A stretch of 64,000 nucleotides of DNA. Origin: Amaurobius ferox (Eukaryota; Arthropoda; Arachnida; Araneae; Amaurobiidae). A program made the translations under genes and the position numbers. Shown piece by piece: positions 60,176-64,000 of this stretch. The stretch lies in NCBI GenBank assembly GCA_951213105.1, contig OX578134.1, positions 140,504,116-140,568,115 of the forward strand, in the 5' to 3' direction. Under the pieces are notes generated by a model, which was given only the letters and a program-made list of their open reading frames with translations, did not search any database and had not been told where the DNA came from. The first letter of the stretch is position 1; each line of letters opens with the position of its first letter.

Positions 60176-62289
60176 ATGCTCCTTCAACCCGAAAACTCAT
60201 TTTGTTCTGATGCCTTTAGGCTGGGTTAACATTAACTGATATGATTAGGTATTTTTACGAATTGCGTAAGAGTTACACGTATAAAACATCGATAGTAGCT
60301 GGATCAAAAGTTGGCGACCATGAGTTCTGATACCTATGCCATTATTGGGTATTCTAATCTATCTTTAGCTTAAATCATTTAATGCTGCTTAATTAAAGTG
60401 CACTTCAATTTTTAAAAATCACAGTGTAGCAGAAAAATATCAGTCCATTTCGACAAAGCACACATGAAAGGGAATTTGAACCATCCCTCTATATCAATAT
60501 ATTTTGCTTTAATTACTCAACTCATATAGTATCAAATATTATATATTCAGTATGAACGTTCACTTGATCTTCCAAAATTATAATTCCTACCCTTCATACT
60601 CTACTTATATTGATGAATATATTAGTGAGATAAATATATTTATATACAATTTGTAAAACAGAATTTGTATGTAAACAAATTTATACCACTATAAATATTC
60701 AGAAGGATGATATTCCTTTTCCAACTTAGAATATTTAAGAGACTAAATAATTTGCTGTATATATTTTTCTTCAGCATAATATCTCTGGCGAGTTAAGAAT
60801 GTATACTCAAAGTGCTCCAAACCACACTTAATTATAATTTACCGTATGATATCTTAACAGTTACTCGTAAATATGAAAGAAAAGACCAGCAATCGTTTTC
60901 ATTTTCATTCAGTAATTATCGCACAGGGATTTTCGATAGTATAAATGCAAGTATGCATATTTTATCTCTTCGAATCTTAACTAATCTTCAGAGATTGGCA
61001 AAGTTTTAAGTCGAAAATAGACTTTCTATTTATTTCATCAGGCTAATAGTTCGTTTTATGATCAATACAAGTTCTACAGAACTATTGAGAACCGTTAAAC
61101 AAAACAAATAAAACATAATTGTGTTTTATATTTCCATAATATCCAGATTATTACATTACCAAATTAATATTTTATGATATCTTTCAAAGTGTCATAAAAA
61201 TATTAAATTGCAATTGTTTGTTTAGTCTTATGCTTTCACAGTTTTTTTTATAATCCTTCTTATTTTCAGTTAGGTAACACAATTCAAAAGTGGTTTTCGA
61301 AGATATATTTATTGCAATGAATTCGACTTTTGCTGTTGTAGCTGATATTTTGAACAACAATATTATTTTTCGTGTTCCAAATATTTAAAAATATATGGGT
61401 TGATATATGGGTTGACTGTTCCATGCAATTGGCATAGAATTCAATGAAAATAGTGATCGAAATGCAAGACACTATACTAAGTCATAATAGAGTTTCGTCT
61501 GAGAGTGCAGTTTTCTCGCATAGAAAAAAAAGTCGTTTTGATTTCAAAATCAACCTACATTTTTATAGTTTCATGTAAATGATTCCTACAAACACATTTT
61601 GATTTTTCATGACTATAACTTGTCTTTATAAATGACACACATGTAGCAATTATTTTGACACAATAATCCAACTTGCTCTGATGAAGTATACCAATATTGC
61701 TGCATCAATTGACTTTATACATAGGCATATGACTAATATTTTGTCCTTCGGCAAACTTAGTCTTTTGTCTATTATGAACTTGGAATAGATTCTTGTCCTT
61801 AATAAAAATACTCCAATCGCAAAATGTATTCTTATATTAAGAAAAAAAAATAAAAATCACAGTAGATCATTATTTGCCACATTTGTTGAATTATTACACG
61901 ATTGTTCATTTTTAATGAGTATAAATAACCTTTATTTCTCAAACATCGAAATATTTCTAATTTTTTTTTTATAAATTTATAAACAATATTTGAATTTGAT
62001 ATTTTAAGCTGCGTAATATAATGGACTATATCAACCTCTTGTGTATAAATATAACCGCATTTTTGCAGTTAAATGTAGTAAATGTTATTTTAAAGAAATC
62101 CAAGTTAAAGATAGTACATGTACTGAATTTCTCTGAAGTCATAAAAGTATTGCTTTTAGAATTTTAAGTGCTTTCATACGCAATGTTTACTACAATATTA
62201 AGGATAAAGACCTTCTTCAAAAAATTAAAGTAAATATAAAAATTCTCTATGTTTGACAAATTTCGCGTTTCTTAAGATTCTTAGTCACG
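59954..62289. other. AT-rich non-coding DNA with a (TA)n run
   Basis: A (TA)n microsatellite lies at 60129-60172. Apart from that I recognise no gene, RNA or repeat copy. 'ATATATGGGTTG' is duplicated near 61392-61416. Confidence 0.45.
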
Positions 62290-62470
62290 TAGCGCAAATT
62301 CTATAGCATATAAATATATGAAATTTGTTACATCTGTAGAAAAATATTAAGGAAACACGCTTATATAAACCGTTTTTCAGTTTAAAATTTAATTTAGAAA
62401 ATACTTAATGTCAAATTCAAAGGAAGAGTTTTTGAACTGCGAGTTCGCGCCCTGAACAGACTAGCAATAG
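62290..62470 (+). repeat. Dispersed repeat R4, copy c
   Basis: It shares TATAGCATATAAATATATGA, AATTTGTTACATCTGTAGAA, AAATATTAAGGAAACACGCT, and GAACTGCGAGTTCGCGCCCT with 15500-15660 (there TATTGCATATAAATATATGA and GAGCTGCGAGCTCGCGTCCT). It is the same orientation and single here. The adjacent stretch to 62640 (GC-richer) may be part of it. Confidence 0.65.
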
Positions 62471-62639
62471 CAAGGACTCTTAATTTTGGTGGCATGTACC
62501 TTCATAGTTGAATATATTTCTTGTTCTTTGTGTGGTTTTCAAATTTATCGAAGGTTTGAAAGACCGCAGATTTTCCGGACGGATTTAAAAAAACGTCAGT
62601 GGCTTCACGGGAGGTACGCATTCAACTGAAAATACGTAT

Positions 62640-63258
62640 TGTCACACCGGTGCTTGCACATGAAACAACGGAATACACAATTGTTTTTTACAAACTGCAA
62701 ACAGTGGTTCACGATAGAAGAAATATTGTATAAAGTTAATTTTTTCGAAATGCTTATTAAGTACCAGAAAAAAAAATAAATTTTGGCATATTTAATTGGT
62801 GATTATCTTATATCGCGTTAGGCCACATTCTTCTCTTAAGAGCTTCACACCAATCAGTCACATCCCATAACGAGTACATCCTCAGTCCAACACTGCGGCC
62901 TCCACCGACAATTACATGCCGAGATATGGACTTTTAAAAATCTCATATCTTTCATCACAACTGATTTGTCGACATGGTTCGATCGCATATACCGACAAAT
63001 ACGTCATTCTACGTAAAAACTTTTCAAGGAAATCCGGTAATATTTAGAGCTGCATCATCAAAATGGTTGAAATTTTTTAGGTCGGACGTCCTTTACACAG
63101 AAAATATGAAACATGAGACATATGACACTAAATGTATTTCTTAAACAGGTTTACATACGGTACATAATAGGAATCATACCATACAACAATTACGACTACC
63201 GATTTCTCATTGTCTGCGAAAAGTCTGCTATTCTTGGTATCTTATCTGGAAATCTAAT

Positions 63259-63264
<6 letters not shown>
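62640..63264. other. Non-coding DNA, nothing recognised
   Basis: No supported gene. A slightly GC-richer patch lies at 62820-62940. Confidence 0.4.

Positions 63265-63294
<30 letters not shown>
63265..63294 (+). repeat. (TA)n microsatellite
   Basis: About 30 bp of alternating T and A after TGTG. Confidence 0.95.
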
Positions 63295-63298
<4 letters not shown>

Positions 63299-63808
63299 TA
63301 TATTAGAAATATATAATAATAAAAAATTCAAGTAATATTAACATCACCATAGAAGCAAATTCACGACCATAATGCCGATAAGAGAAGTGAACAGCACCAG
63401 CCCAAATTCGATGATTAGTCAGAATTAAATTCCTCCTCTGGTCTGAGTATTTAACTCTAACTAACCCAAACACATGCTTGTTTCAGATAGAGCAATAGTA
63501 CTTTACTATAAATACTCTAACTCAGACTACAAGCATCAAAAAATGAAGATAGGAAACATAAAGAAAAATTGTATTACCATGCGGCATGAAACCTTCTTCT
63601 TTCACCACGTGTATACACGATCGACTTCAATAGCTTAAATTATCTATGAGCACCGGAATGAACAAGTCGAAATTCTACCAGGGAGGGAGTACGAATGCTC
63701 ACAGTAATACTCCCAGACCCGTCCAGTGATTCTAAGCTGGACACCGGACAAGCAATTCCAAACATGAACAACCCATATACGCAAATCTGAAATATATATA
63801 CATATATA
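63295..63808. other. Non-coding DNA, nothing recognised
   Basis: No supported feature before the presumed transposon end. The 98-codon minus frame at 63644-63940 spans that end and has no family motif. Confidence 0.4.
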
Positions 63809-64000
63809 CACTATGTTGCAAAAAATACAAAGCACCCCTAAAAATAATCCGATCATCTCAAAATTTCGCATGCAAATTCCTTTGTACAAAGTATACAAAT
63901 GATTAAATTTGCAAGGGCAATGGGTGTTAATTTCGGTCATAGCGCACCTATCTACTGCGCAATTAGCATCCTATAAAACAGGAAAACAGCTTAAACAAAT
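63809..64000 (+). mobile_element. Probable left end of another Tc1-like element (truncated by the window)
   Basis: After TATA the sequence CACTATGTTGCAAAAAATAC then AAAGCACCCCTAAAAATAAT has the style of a Tc1-like terminus. Like the element at 58144 it starts CACTA after TA. The DNA that follows is less AT-rich and unlike its left neighbour. The right end and any transposase lie outside the window, so the call is partly from memory of Tc1-like ends. Confidence 0.45.

Overview
This window looks like AT-rich, gene-poor nuclear DNA from an animal, most likely an arthropod. I lean towards a spider or other arachnid. The reasons are the Tc1 and mariner relics, the tRNA-type SINEs, many minisatellites, long TA tracts, and the lack of any prokaryotic gene organisation. 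The arachnid guess rests on remembered resemblance of the Tc1 and SINE sequences to spider repeats, so it is inference. I found no convincing host protein-coding exon. The longest open frames are short and mostly chance frames or pieces of dead transposons. No functional tRNA, bacterial operon or CRISPR array was seen.

Layout. 1-594 is a copy of a dispersed repeat, R1, that recurs at 55165-56016; a related tandem form occupies about 17200-18185. 885-2060 holds two tRNA-like SINE relics. 10184-10905 is a head-to-tail trimer of a tRNA-derived SINE with an exact 245-bp period between the first three unit starts. 13.0-16.2 kb carries minisatellites and the repeats R3 and R4. 18605-19165 is an uninterrupted copy of repeat R2. 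27881-29190 is a complete but frameshifted mariner with matching terminal repeats and TA flanks. 29511-29802 contains two adjacent long palindromes with TA tracts. 30531-32742 is a second Tc1/mariner-superfamily element with terminal inverted repeats of about 255 bp. 36348-36628 is a long pyrimidine tract followed by a long purine tract. 41.7-42.3 kb has two more SINE relics. 46035-48302 is a second R2 copy, split by a 1734-bp TG...CA insertion with a 5-bp target duplication, best read as a solo LTR. 56.3-57.6 kb holds a decayed protein relic. 58144-59951 is a dead Tc1 element, and the last 190 bases look like the start of another.

The most interesting object is nested inside that Tc1 (58342-58735, minus strand). 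It is a SINE whose 5' end is an essentially full-length 5S rRNA-derived sequence joined to a tRNA-like segment, a body shared with the 10-kb trimer, and a (CAA)n tail. A 9-bp target duplication flanks the whole unit, so the 5S and tRNA parts appear to have moved together. Its tRNA-like part has lost the B box that the 10-kb copies keep, which suggests promoter replacement by the 5S internal promoter.

The parts do not form a pathway. They record successive insertions: SINE into Tc1, and LTR element into R2.
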